Assembly (NCBI GenBank): GCA_017628935.1
Contig: JAGBYC010000153.1
Coordinates: forward strand, 1 to 7,087
Source of the DNA: Clostridia bacterium
Lineage (GTDB): Bacteria; Bacillota; Clostridia; Christensenellales; Borkfalkiaceae
DNA length: 7,087 nt
Direction: 5' to 3'
Below the pieces are notes generated by a model that did not search any database, was not told the origin of the DNA, and worked only from the letters and a program-made list of their open reading frames with translations. Shown here one piece after another: positions 1 through 5,621 of the stretch (positions are counted from its first letter, which is position 1; every line of letters begins with the position of its first letter). The translations under genes and the position numbers were made by a program.

Positions 1-385
1 TAACTCTTTCGCCGTTATACGCTAAATTCAACGCGTCAAACAAAAGGTCGTAATCTTTAAAACCTAAAAAAACGTCAACTTCAACAAATTCGTTATAAAT
101 ATCGTCTATAAACTTTTCGGGCAAGCAACCGGTTAAAACTATTTTTTCTAAAACGCCAGCTTGCCTTAAAACGTTGCACTCAAAAACCGTTTCTATAGCC
201 TCTTTTCTTGCACTTTCTAAAAAAGCACACGAATTTATAATTATAATATTAGCCTTTGTTATATCCGACGTAATTACCGAATTTTCTTCAACTAATTTAA
301 GCGCTTTTTCACTATCAACGCGGTTTTTATCACAGCCTAATGATATTAAGCCTATTTTTTTTGTTTTAAAATTAACGTTTATCAT
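1..385 (-). CDS. rimO: RimO, ribosomal protein S12 methylthiotransferase (N-terminal part, cut by window edge)
   Basis: Known of the family: RimO is a radical-SAM enzyme with two 4Fe-4S clusters that adds a methylthio group to a conserved aspartate of ribosomal protein S12. Seen here: 128 codons from ATG, running off the left edge, covering the N-terminal UPF0004 (MTTase) domain. The signature SLGCDKNRVDSE lies at residues 15-26, with NSCAFLESARKEAIE at 51-65 and LTGCLPE at 84-90. Cys18, Cys53 and Cys87 match the three ligands of the auxiliary cluster. The CxxxCxxC radical-SAM motif and the TRAM domain would lie beyond the window. The CDKN/VDSE wording fits RimO better than its paralogue MiaB. 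An in-frame stop two codons upstream fixes the ATG as the first possible start. No Shine-Dalgarno precedes it. The gene follows ftsK, a common clostridial order, with 132 bases between them and no terminator. Confidence 0.93.
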   Translation of the reverse strand, partial: MINVNFKTKKIGLISLGCDKNRVDSEKALKLVEENSVITSDITKANIIIINSCAFLESARKEAIETVFECNVLRQAGVLEKIVLTGCLPEKFIDDIYNEFVEVDVFLGFKDYDLLFDALNLAYNGERV

Positions 386-401
386 ATGTTAAATAAAATT
401 A

Positions 402-497
402 TTAGTTTTTAGATAAATTTTCAAGTTCTTCTAACGAAATTAAAACATTACGTTTACCGTTTTCAATACCTACACGTAAACTATCAATATAAATTTG
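402..497 (-). pseudogene. Remnant of a duplicated ftsK 3' end (gamma domain with internal deletion)
   Basis: A 31-codon reading frame, closed by TAG just upstream and TAA at its end, reads as two pieces of the FtsK gamma domain joined together. IYIDSLRVGIE matches FtsK residues 894-904 (VYVDALRVGFE) at 7 of 11 positions. GKRNVLISLEELENLSKN matches residues 944-961 at 10 of 18. The roughly 38 residues between them in FtsK, which carry the SLQRRLGLGYPRAAK recognition helix, are missing. It has no ATG, GTG or TTG in frame and no Shine-Dalgarno, and it lies in a different frame from ftsK. It is therefore probably untranslated debris of a tandem duplication. The matching arms are seen in the sequence; the duplication-plus-deletion history is inferred. 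Confidence 0.72.
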
Positions 498-517
498 CTA
501 CATAATAACCACTAATG

Positions 518-3445
518 TTAATCGTTAAAATCAACGTTTTCGCTATTATTAGAAGAATCGCCATTTAAAAATTTCTTTTCAAACTCTTCGTAGGAAATTA
601 AAATTTTACGCTTACCTTTAATTGCTTCGGCAGAAATATAGCCGTTATCTAAAAGCCAGTCGACAACTTTAGCAGCACGTGGATAACCTAAGCCTAACCT
701 ACGTTGTAGCGACGAAACTGAAATGCCGTCATACTCAAAACCAACGCGTAAAGCGTCAACGTAAACGTGGTCGACTATATCGCCGTCTTTATTAGCACCA
801 CTTGAAAAGCCGTTTGAAGAAGGTGCTTCGTTAGTATCTGCTTGCACGCGTGACTTAATTTTAGTCCACGAATTACGGTCGTAATAAGCAACGTTATTTT
901 TAGCAACGTATTCAACAACGTCGTAAAGTTCGTCGTCACTAACGTACGCGCCCATTGCACGCTCAGTATTAAGCATGCCACCCGTTTTATACAAGCAGTC
1001 GCCCTTACCTAAAAGTTTTTCAGCACCCGTTTCACCAAGGCTTACAGACGAGTCGACGTGCGAACTAGCACGGAATACGAGCCTTGCAGGTAAGTTTGCT
1101 TTAATAGGACCGTTAACGATATCTGCTGAAGGACGTTGCGCTGCTAATACTAAGTGAATACCAGACGCACGCGATTTCGCAGCAAGAAGGTTGATTTTTT
1201 CGCCAATACCCTTTTTATCACGCAACATAAGGTCGGCGAATTCGTCGATTATAATAACTATTCTTGGCATAATACGTTGTTTATTTTGTACTGCCTTACG
1301 GTTATAATCGCTAATATTTTTACTTTTACTTAACTTAAGTTCAGAATAACGGCGTTCCATTTCATCAACTGCCCATTGTAAAACTGAGTTACAAAGCGGT
1401 AAATCGTTATCCACTATGGTATCAAACAACATATGTGGCAATTCACGGAACGGCTCAAAGTCTACTTGTTTAGGGTCGATAATAACGAAACGAAGTTGGT
1501 CAGGACCGTACTTAGAAACTAAACTTAAAATCATTGAGTTTAAGCACACGCTTTTACCAGAACCAGTAGTACCCGAAATAAGCACGTGTGGCATATCTGC
1601 TAAGTCTAACGCAATAGGGTTACCGATAATATCTTTACCAAACGCAAAGTAGAGTGAGAACGGTGGTGTATTTAAGAAATTATCGCTTGAAATAATATCT
1701 TTAATACTTACGCTATCTGCTTGCTTGTTAGGAACTTCAATACCTACGTAAGACGTGTTAGGTACAGGGGCAAGCATACGAATAGAACTTCTTGCAGCGA
1801 TACGTAAATTAAGGTCGTCAGCAAGTTTAGTAATTTTAGTTACCGTCATCGCAGGTGGAACGACTAAATCAAATCTTGTTACGGCAGGACCACGGTAAAT
1901 ATTTGCAATAGTAGTATCTACGCCAAAAGTACTTAACGTTGTTAAAATTCTACCCTTAATATCATTTTTAAATATTTCGTTATCATAATTATTTTGCGAA
2001 TTATCAATAGTTTTGAAAAGCGAAATAGGTGGTGCTTTATATTTGTAATTTATAGGCATATTTTCAATAATATTGCCCGTAGTTACGTTTTCAAGTTCAG
2101 GTCTGTAAGCACTTTCTTGAACTAAGTCTGGCATAATAGACGTTGAATATCTTTTCGGTTCTTCAATAGGCTTTTCAACAACTTCATCGATAGGTTCATC
2201 AATAGATTCTTCATAATCATCATTATAATTAGAATCGTCGTTATCAAAACTGTCGTAAGCGTCGCTATCAACTTCAAAAGCGTTATCGTTAGACGTATCG
2301 TTATCAAACTCATCATCATAACTGCTTTCATACTCTTCGTCGTAGCCACCGAAATAATCGTTAGAAGTGTCAGTTTCTTCGTAATTATAGGTAGGTTCGT
2401 TACTGAAAGTAGAAATAGGCTCTGAAATTACAGGCTGAACCGGTTTATTAAATTCGCTAATAGAATTTTTAACGTTTAAAGTATTATCAACGCGATATTT
2501 ATCTTCATTAAAGGAATTATTAAACTCTTCGGAATACGTTTTATTGTTGTTTCCGTATAAAACGCGTAAACTTTCTTCACGTTGAAGAATTTCTTTATTA
2601 GTTGGCTGATAAGTATTAGCCTCAAAACGATTACCGTCGTAAGGGTTTACGTAGCCGTTTGACTGAAAACCGTTAGGATATACTTGTTGCGCGCCGAACT
2701 GTTGTGGATTTGGATACCCGTTTTGATACGGTTGAGCGTTAAAGTAAGGGTTTTGTTGAGGATAACCGTTTGGTTGTGGGTAACCGTTAAACGCGTTTGG
2801 ATATACTAGTTGTTGAACTGGTTCTACAACCGGCTGTTGAACTGGCGCGCTTACGTTATTAGCAACAACCTCTGCAGGATACGTTTTATCTTCAACGGTT
2901 GTTTTAGGTTTATTTTTAGCACTTTTAATTGCAATTGAAATAGAAATTAAAATCACAACCGAAATTGCAACTATCGACCAAAAATATGAAATTGCGTTTA
3001 CAAGTGGGTAAGTTATAATTGCAAATAACGCACCACCAGCAACTACCCCACTTACACCGTTTTTACCAGAGTTATACGCATAGTCGACGTAATCGTTAAA
3101 CGACGCAGGTTTTTGCAAGTTGGTAATTACCGATAATAACGCAATTACTAAAAATACGAATAAAATTGTAACTACAAGTTTTGATTTAACGTTGCTTTTT
3201 ACAATTTTTTTACCAAACAACATCATAAAGCCAACGTAATTTAAGCATACCAAAACTGGATATGATAAATACCCTAAAACACCAAGCAAGAAAGCTTGTA
3301 CTTCGCTACCTATTACGAAAATAACGTCGCCACCAAATAAAAGGCAAACAAAAAGTAAAAACGAAGTAATTATAAGCGTTACACCAAAAAATTCAACGGT
3401 GAAAAAAGTATCGCTATTTTTTTTAGGTTGAATGCCGTTAGCCAA
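518..3445 (-). CDS. ftsK: FtsK/SpoIIIE family DNA translocase
   Basis: Membrane-anchored, ATP-driven DNA pump that moves chromosome ends through the closing septum (FtsK) or into the forespore (SpoIIIE); the sequence does not decide between these roles. Seen in 975 residues: four or five hydrophobic segments (about 19-37, 41-77, 91-110, 132-173); a long linker (about 178-470), first Asn/Tyr/Pro/Gln-rich, then strongly acidic (355-429); the alpha/beta motor start (about 475-595, with the RGPAVTRFDLVVP stretch); Walker A GTTGSGKS at 625-632; Walker B VIIIDEF with Asp734-Glu735; AAQRPSADI at 768-776; and a winged-helix gamma domain at 887-960 containing SLQRRLGLGYPRAAK, the DNA-polarity reader. 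It is longer than B. subtilis SpoIIIE (787 residues), mostly because of the linker. The TTG start is supported by AGGAG eight bases upstream. It has its own promoter after pepF. No terminator follows, so rimO may be co-transcribed. Confidence 0.96.
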   Translation of the reverse strand: MANGIQPKKNSDTFFTVEFFGVTLIITSFLLFVCLLFGGDVIFVIGSEVQAFLLGVLGYLSYPVLVCLNYVGFMMLFGKKIVKSNVKSKLVVTILFVFLVIALLSVITNLQKPASFNDYVDYAYNSGKNGVSGVVAGGALFAIITYPLVNAISYFWSIVAISVVILISISIAIKSAKNKPKTTVEDKTYPAEVVANNVSAPVQQPVVEPVQQLVYPNAFNGYPQPNGYPQQNPYFNAQPYQNGYPNPQQFGAQQVYPNGFQSNGYVNPYDGNRFEANTYQPTNKEILQREESLRVLYGNNNKTYSEEFNNSFNEDKYRVDNTLNVKNSISEFNKPVQPVISEPISTFSNEPTYNYEETDTSNDYFGGYDEEYESSYDDEFDNDTSNDNAFEVDSDAYDSFDNDDSNYNDDYEESIDEPIDEVVEKPIEEPKRYSTSIMPDLVQESAYRPELENVTTGNIIENMPINYKYKAPPISLFKTIDNSQNNYDNEIFKNDIKGRILTTLSTFGVDTTIANIYRGPAVTRFDLVVPPAMTVTKITKLADDLNLRIAARSSIRMLAPVPNTSYVGIEVPNKQADSVSIKDIISSDNFLNTPPFSLYFAFGKDIIGNPIALDLADMPHVLISGTTGSGKSVCLNSMILSLVSKYGPDQLRFVIIDPKQVDFEPFRELPHMLFDTIVDNDLPLCNSVLQWAVDEMERRYSELKLSKSKNISDYNRKAVQNKQRIMPRIVIIIDEFADLMLRDKKGIGEKINLLAAKSRASGIHLVLAAQRPSADIVNGPIKANLPARLVFRASSHVDSSVSLGETGAEKLLGKGDCLYKTGGMLNTERAMGAYVSDDELYDVVEYVAKNNVAYYDRNSWTKIKSRVQADTNEAPSSNGFSSGANKDGDIVDHVYVDALRVGFEYDGISVSSLQRRLGLGYPRAAKVVDWLLDNGYISAEAIKGKRKILISYEEFEKKFLNGDSSNNSENVDFND
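2621..2806 (-). repeat. Degenerate NGYP/YPN-type repeats in the FtsK linker
   Basis: FtsK residues about 214-275 consist of loosely repeated short units such as NGYPQP, NGYPQQ, QNGYPNP and VYPNGF, rich in Asn, Tyr, Pro, Gln and Gly. At the DNA level the units share GGTTA/CCGTT-like words but are not exact copies. The stretch is probably a disordered tether between the membrane part and the motor. Such linkers vary greatly between species in this family, so copy number may differ between strains. Confidence 0.6.
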
Positions 3446-3453
3446 GATAAAAT

Positions 3454-3458
3454 CTCCT
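3454..3458 (-). promoter_or_regulatory. Shine-Dalgarno of ftsK, deciding the TTG start
   Basis: AGGAG within TTAGGAG, eight bases before the TTG codon. This spacing is ideal, and no ATG or GTG lies nearby in frame, so TTG is chosen as the start. Confidence 0.85.
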
Positions 3459-3466
3459 AATTTAAA

Positions 3467-3500
3467 GAACGCGTTGATTTAATATAAATCAAACACGTTC
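3467..3500 (-). promoter_or_regulatory. 34-bp imperfect palindrome at the ftsK transcription start (candidate operator)
   Basis: On the minus strand the arms are GAACGTGTTTGATTTA and TAAATCAACGCGTTC around a TAT centre. They pair over 15 positions with one G/T mismatch (a wobble in RNA) and one unpaired T. The element begins one base downstream of the -10 box, so the predicted transcription start (about 3495) lies inside one arm. A complete RNA hairpin could therefore not form, which favours a DNA operator over an RNA switch. The binding protein is unknown. Confidence 0.5.
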
Positions 3501-3501
3501 T

Positions 3502-3530
3502 ATTGTATCACAGTTTATTAAAATATGCAA
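3502..3530 (-). promoter_or_regulatory. Sigma-A promoter of ftsK with extended -10
   Basis: TTGCAT (3530-3525), a 17-base spacer, then TACAAT (3507-3502) preceded by TGA, which makes an extended -10 TGnTACAAT. The weak -35 is compensated by the TG element. It lies 43-71 bases downstream of the pepF stop and reads toward ftsK. Confidence 0.68.
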
Positions 3531-3572
3531 TATTTTTATAAAAAATCTAATCAAACTTATTTAAAAATTGCG

Positions 3573-5261
3573 TTAATTAGTAAATAGTTTGTCGAAAAGA
3601 GTTGTTGCTTTTAACGATATTTCTTTTATAGTATTTTCATCAAAAGGCGATTTTAAACCAACCTTGTTAATCAGGTCGGTAAACGACATACTTGCCCCGT
3701 ATGAAACAAATTCGTTATACTTTTTAAACGCTAAGTCGTAATCGTCAAGCGATAAGAATAAAAATTGTAAGGCTACAACCTCAGCCAAAGCATAGTCGAT
3801 ATAATAAAACGGGCTTTCGTATATATGCATTTGATACTGCCAACGCGTGCCCTTTTCTAAATAAGTTATACCGGCGCTACTAAGGTGTGGACGAAAGCGT
3901 TTTTCAAGCATCTTCCAAACTAAATTTCTATTTTCAGGCGTTAATTCATAGTCGGCATAAATAAGTTCTTGAAAAGCGTCAACCATAACGCCGTAAGGTA
4001 TAAAGCAAAAACTATCAACAAAGTGTTGAAGTATATATTTTTTAGCGTTACTGCCAAAGAATTTATCAACGTATTTGTATGCGAAAAACTCCATACTCAT
4101 AGAGTGCGTTTCAGCAACGTCCATAAACGGCATACCAAGTTCTTTATCAACGCCGTTTTTAAAGGCTAAATAACTTGCGTACGCGTGCCCTCCTTCGTGA
4201 GTTAAAACGTCAACGTCTTGCGACGAACCGTTAAAATTTGCAAAAATAAACGGTGCGTTATAATCTTTTAAATCAGTTTGATAACCACCACCCCATTTAT
4301 TAACGCGTGATAAACAGTCGAACAATTCGCCGTTTATCATAAAATTGAAAAACTCGTTAGTTTCATTACTCATTTCGGCGTACAAATCTGCGCCTTTTAA
4401 AAACAAGTTGTTACCAGTAAAAATAGGGTTAACGTTACCACAAACGCTAACGTCGTTATCATAAAGTTTTGGCTCATTTATTAGCATTTTATCGTAAATT
4501 TTGCGTTTTATTCTATTTACGGTAGGAACTATATACTTAACAACGGCATCACGAAATTTGCTAATATCATTACGCGTATAACCTATTCTATTCATACGAT
4601 AATAACCAAGTTTTGTAAAATTATCAAAACCTAATTTTTTAGCCATTTTAGTTCTAATTTTAACTAAATTATTAAAGTTAGAATTTAAAAATTCAGCGTC
4701 TTTTTCAAGCCTTTCACCTAACGCGTTGTAAGCATTTTTTCTAACTTCTCTGTCGCTATCAACCATATATTTTTTAAGCACGGTAAAAGGTATATTTTCA
4801 CCGTTAAAGTCAACGGTTAAAGCGCTTATAAAATTAGAATAATTAGAACTTTCTAAATTTTCGATAATAATATCTTTAGTAATTTTTGGGTTATTTGCAA
4901 TAAGTTTAGACTGATAAATTTCAAGTAAAATTTCAGGAATATTGCCTTTAATTTCATCTAAAAATTCACTGTTTAAAATAGCATTTATATACCCCGACTC
5001 ACTTTCTAAAACAAGTGGAATATTTTCTTCATAATAGCGTTTTTCGGCATTATAAAATTCGTTAGCCGTGTTTTGCGACCAACGTATATACGCTAAATTA
5101 AACGCCGTATCAAGTTTAGAATAAACTTCAACTACGCCCTTTCTTACCGACAAAATTTCTTCTACGTTTTTAGCGTTTTCTATAACGGTTTTTGCACTAT
5201 TATAGCAAGTTATTAAGTTTTGAACGACAAAGCGTTCGTATTTAATTTCACTAAATTTCAT
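3573..5261 (-). CDS. pepF: M3B family oligoendopeptidase F-type zinc metallopeptidase
   Basis: Cytoplasmic zinc peptidase of the thimet oligopeptidase clan (M3B) that cleaves short peptides, presumably for peptide recycling; the physiological substrate is unknown. Seen in 562 residues, the usual length for this subfamily: an all-helical N-terminal region, the site THEGGHAYASYLA with zinc ligands His355 and His359 and catalytic Glu356, and the third ligand Glu384 in VAETHSMSMEFF, exactly 25 residues after His359 as in thimet oligopeptidase. The substrate-side motif HIYESPFYYIDYALAE follows at 479-494. No signal peptide. The start MKFSEIKYER is typical of the family, but no Shine-Dalgarno precedes it and the ATG directly follows the acpP terminator, 35 bases after the acpP stop. 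No separate promoter was recognised, so expression probably relies on read-through from acpP. The symbol is a family-level assignment. Confidence 0.92.
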   Translation of the reverse strand: MKFSEIKYERFVVQNLITCYNSAKTVIENAKNVEEILSVRKGVVEVYSKLDTAFNLAYIRWSQNTANEFYNAEKRYYEENIPLVLESESGYINAILNSEFLDEIKGNIPEILLEIYQSKLIANNPKITKDIIIENLESSNYSNFISALTVDFNGENIPFTVLKKYMVDSDREVRKNAYNALGERLEKDAEFLNSNFNNLVKIRTKMAKKLGFDNFTKLGYYRMNRIGYTRNDISKFRDAVVKYIVPTVNRIKRKIYDKMLINEPKLYDNDVSVCGNVNPIFTGNNLFLKGADLYAEMSNETNEFFNFMINGELFDCLSRVNKWGGGYQTDLKDYNAPFIFANFNGSSQDVDVLTHEGGHAYASYLAFKNGVDKELGMPFMDVAETHSMSMEFFAYKYVDKFFGSNAKKYILQHFVDSFCFIPYGVMVDAFQELIYADYELTPENRNLVWKMLEKRFRPHLSSAGITYLEKGTRWQYQMHIYESPFYYIDYALAEVVALQFLFLSLDDYDLAFKKYNEFVSYGASMSFTDLINKVGLKSPFDENTIKEISLKATTLFDKLFTN

Positions 5262-5263
5262 AT

Positions 5264-5290
5264 AAAAATAATGCCACGGATTACCGTGGC
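5264..5290 (-). terminator. Intrinsic terminator after acpP, abutting the pepF start codon
   Basis: Perfect 7-bp stem GCCACGG/CCGTGGC with a four-base TAAT loop, starting six bases after the acpP stop and followed on the minus strand by ATTATTTTTAT. The U-tract ends two bases before the pepF ATG. On the plus strand the same hairpin is followed by TATTTTTTAGTTTTT, an even better U-tract, so it could stop transcription from either side. It probably lets a fraction of acpP transcripts continue into pepF. Confidence 0.83.
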
Positions 5291-5296
5291 TATTTT

Positions 5297-5521
5297 TTAG
5301 TTTTTGTCTATTAAGTTTACGATATCTTGAACTGTAACGATTGATTCAGTTTCTTCATCTGAAACTTCGATATTGAAAGTTTCTTCTAATGAAAGTAACA
5401 TTTCAACAAGGTCAAGCGAGTCAGCGCCTAAATCTTTAATAATTTCACTTTCAGGTTTAATAGAATCTGCTGATAAGCCGAGTTTTTCAACTAACATATC
5501 TCTTACTTTTTCAAAAGTCAT
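5297..5521 (-). CDS. acpP: Acyl carrier protein
   Basis: Carrier of growing acyl chains in type II fatty acid synthesis; cytoplasmic, active after 4'-phosphopantetheine is attached. Seen: 74 acidic residues, the normal ACP length, with the LGADSLDLVEM motif placing the phosphopantetheine serine at Ser35, followed by the usual helix II/III pattern LEETFNIEVSDEE. The start is the internal ATG (MTFEKVRDML) because AAGGAGG sits eight bases upstream. The frame stays open 18 codons further, but those codons lie over the promoter and predicted transcription start. The gene is a single unit with its own strong promoter and terminator, between tex and pepF, and not beside fab, plsX or rnc genes as in many Bacillota. 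An ACP for another pathway cannot be fully excluded, but the sequence looks like the housekeeping form. Confidence 0.94.
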   Translation of the reverse strand: MTFEKVRDMLVEKLGLSADSIKPESEIIKDLGADSLDLVEMLLSLEETFNIEVSDEETESIVTVQDIVNLIDKN

Positions 5522-5529
5522 AAAATAAT

Positions 5530-5536
5530 CCTCCTT
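5530..5536 (-). promoter_or_regulatory. Strong Shine-Dalgarno of acpP
   Basis: AAGGAGG, full complement to the 16S rRNA tail, eight bases before the acpP ATG. It decides the 74-residue start over the longer open frame. Its first two bases overlap the end of the palindrome at 5535-5556. Confidence 0.92.
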
Positions 5537-5556
5537 GGTTTTATATATAATACCAA
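5535..5556 (-). promoter_or_regulatory. 22-bp palindrome over the acpP -10 box and transcription start (candidate operator)
   Basis: Arms TTGGTATTATA and TATAAAACCAA are inverted copies except for one mismatched pair, giving 10 of 11 pairs with no gap. The element covers the -10 box and the expected transcription start and ends at the Shine-Dalgarno. This is the classic place for a repressor site. It does not clearly match the FapR consensus as I know it, so the regulator is left open. Confidence 0.5.
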
Positions 5557-5575
5557 ATTTAATAAATTTTGTCAA
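5547..5575 (-). promoter_or_regulatory. Near-consensus sigma-A promoter of acpP
   Basis: TTGACA (5575-5570), a 17-base spacer, and TATTAT (5552-5547) preceded by TGG, an extended -10. The perfect -35 and ideal spacing predict high expression, as expected for ACP. Predicted transcription start is about 5540, leaving a leader of about 20 bases. Confidence 0.88.
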
Positions 5576-5588
5576 TATATAATATTTA

Positions 5589-5619
5589 TATTAAGCGTAT
5601 AATATGCATTTGCTTAATA
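5589..5619 (-). terminator. Weak AT-rich hairpin after tex
   Basis: Arms TATTAAGC and GCTTAATA (8 bp, perfect) are separated by a 15-base loop, two bases after the tex stop codon. The stem is mostly A/T and is followed by ATAAATATTATATATT rather than a clean U-run. It may weakly terminate or stabilise the tex transcript. Confidence 0.3.
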
Positions 5620-5621
5620 AA

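Noticed and set aside
174..392. Plus-strand open frame of 72 codons opposite rimO
   Set aside because: It is antisense to a clear RimO N-terminus, has no ribosome binding site or family resemblance, and is best explained as a shadow frame. The other plus-strand frames (975-1157, 1416-1652, 3969-4169) are likewise opposite ftsK and pepF.
402..520. Stop-codon read-through or frameshift joining ftsK to the downstream gamma-like piece
   Set aside because: The piece is in a different frame, a TAG precedes it, and no slippery site or pseudoknot is evident. A second, deleted gamma fragment would also have no clear function.
2122..2349. Met/Thr/Leu-rich minus-strand frame of 75 codons
   Set aside because: It is the shifted frame of the acidic Asp/Asn repeat in the FtsK linker; low complexity alone explains it.
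518..3445. Conjugative or plasmid-type FtsK-like ATPase as a sign of a mobile element
   Set aside because: The full chromosomal layout is present (membrane segments, linker, alpha/beta motor, gamma domain with SLQRR...GYPRAAK) and the neighbours are housekeeping genes. No integrase, relaxase or replication gene is seen.
3525..3565. Intrinsic terminator between pepF and ftsK
   Set aside because: Only an AT-rich imperfect pairing (GCAATTTTTA with TAAAAATATTGC) with a long loop is present, and it overlaps the ftsK -35 box. Not convincing.
5522..5575. An 18-codon N-terminal extension of ACP (ATG at 5575)
   Set aside because: It would begin inside the TTGACA -35 box and upstream of the predicted transcription start. 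The inner ATG has a perfect Shine-Dalgarno and gives normal ACP length.
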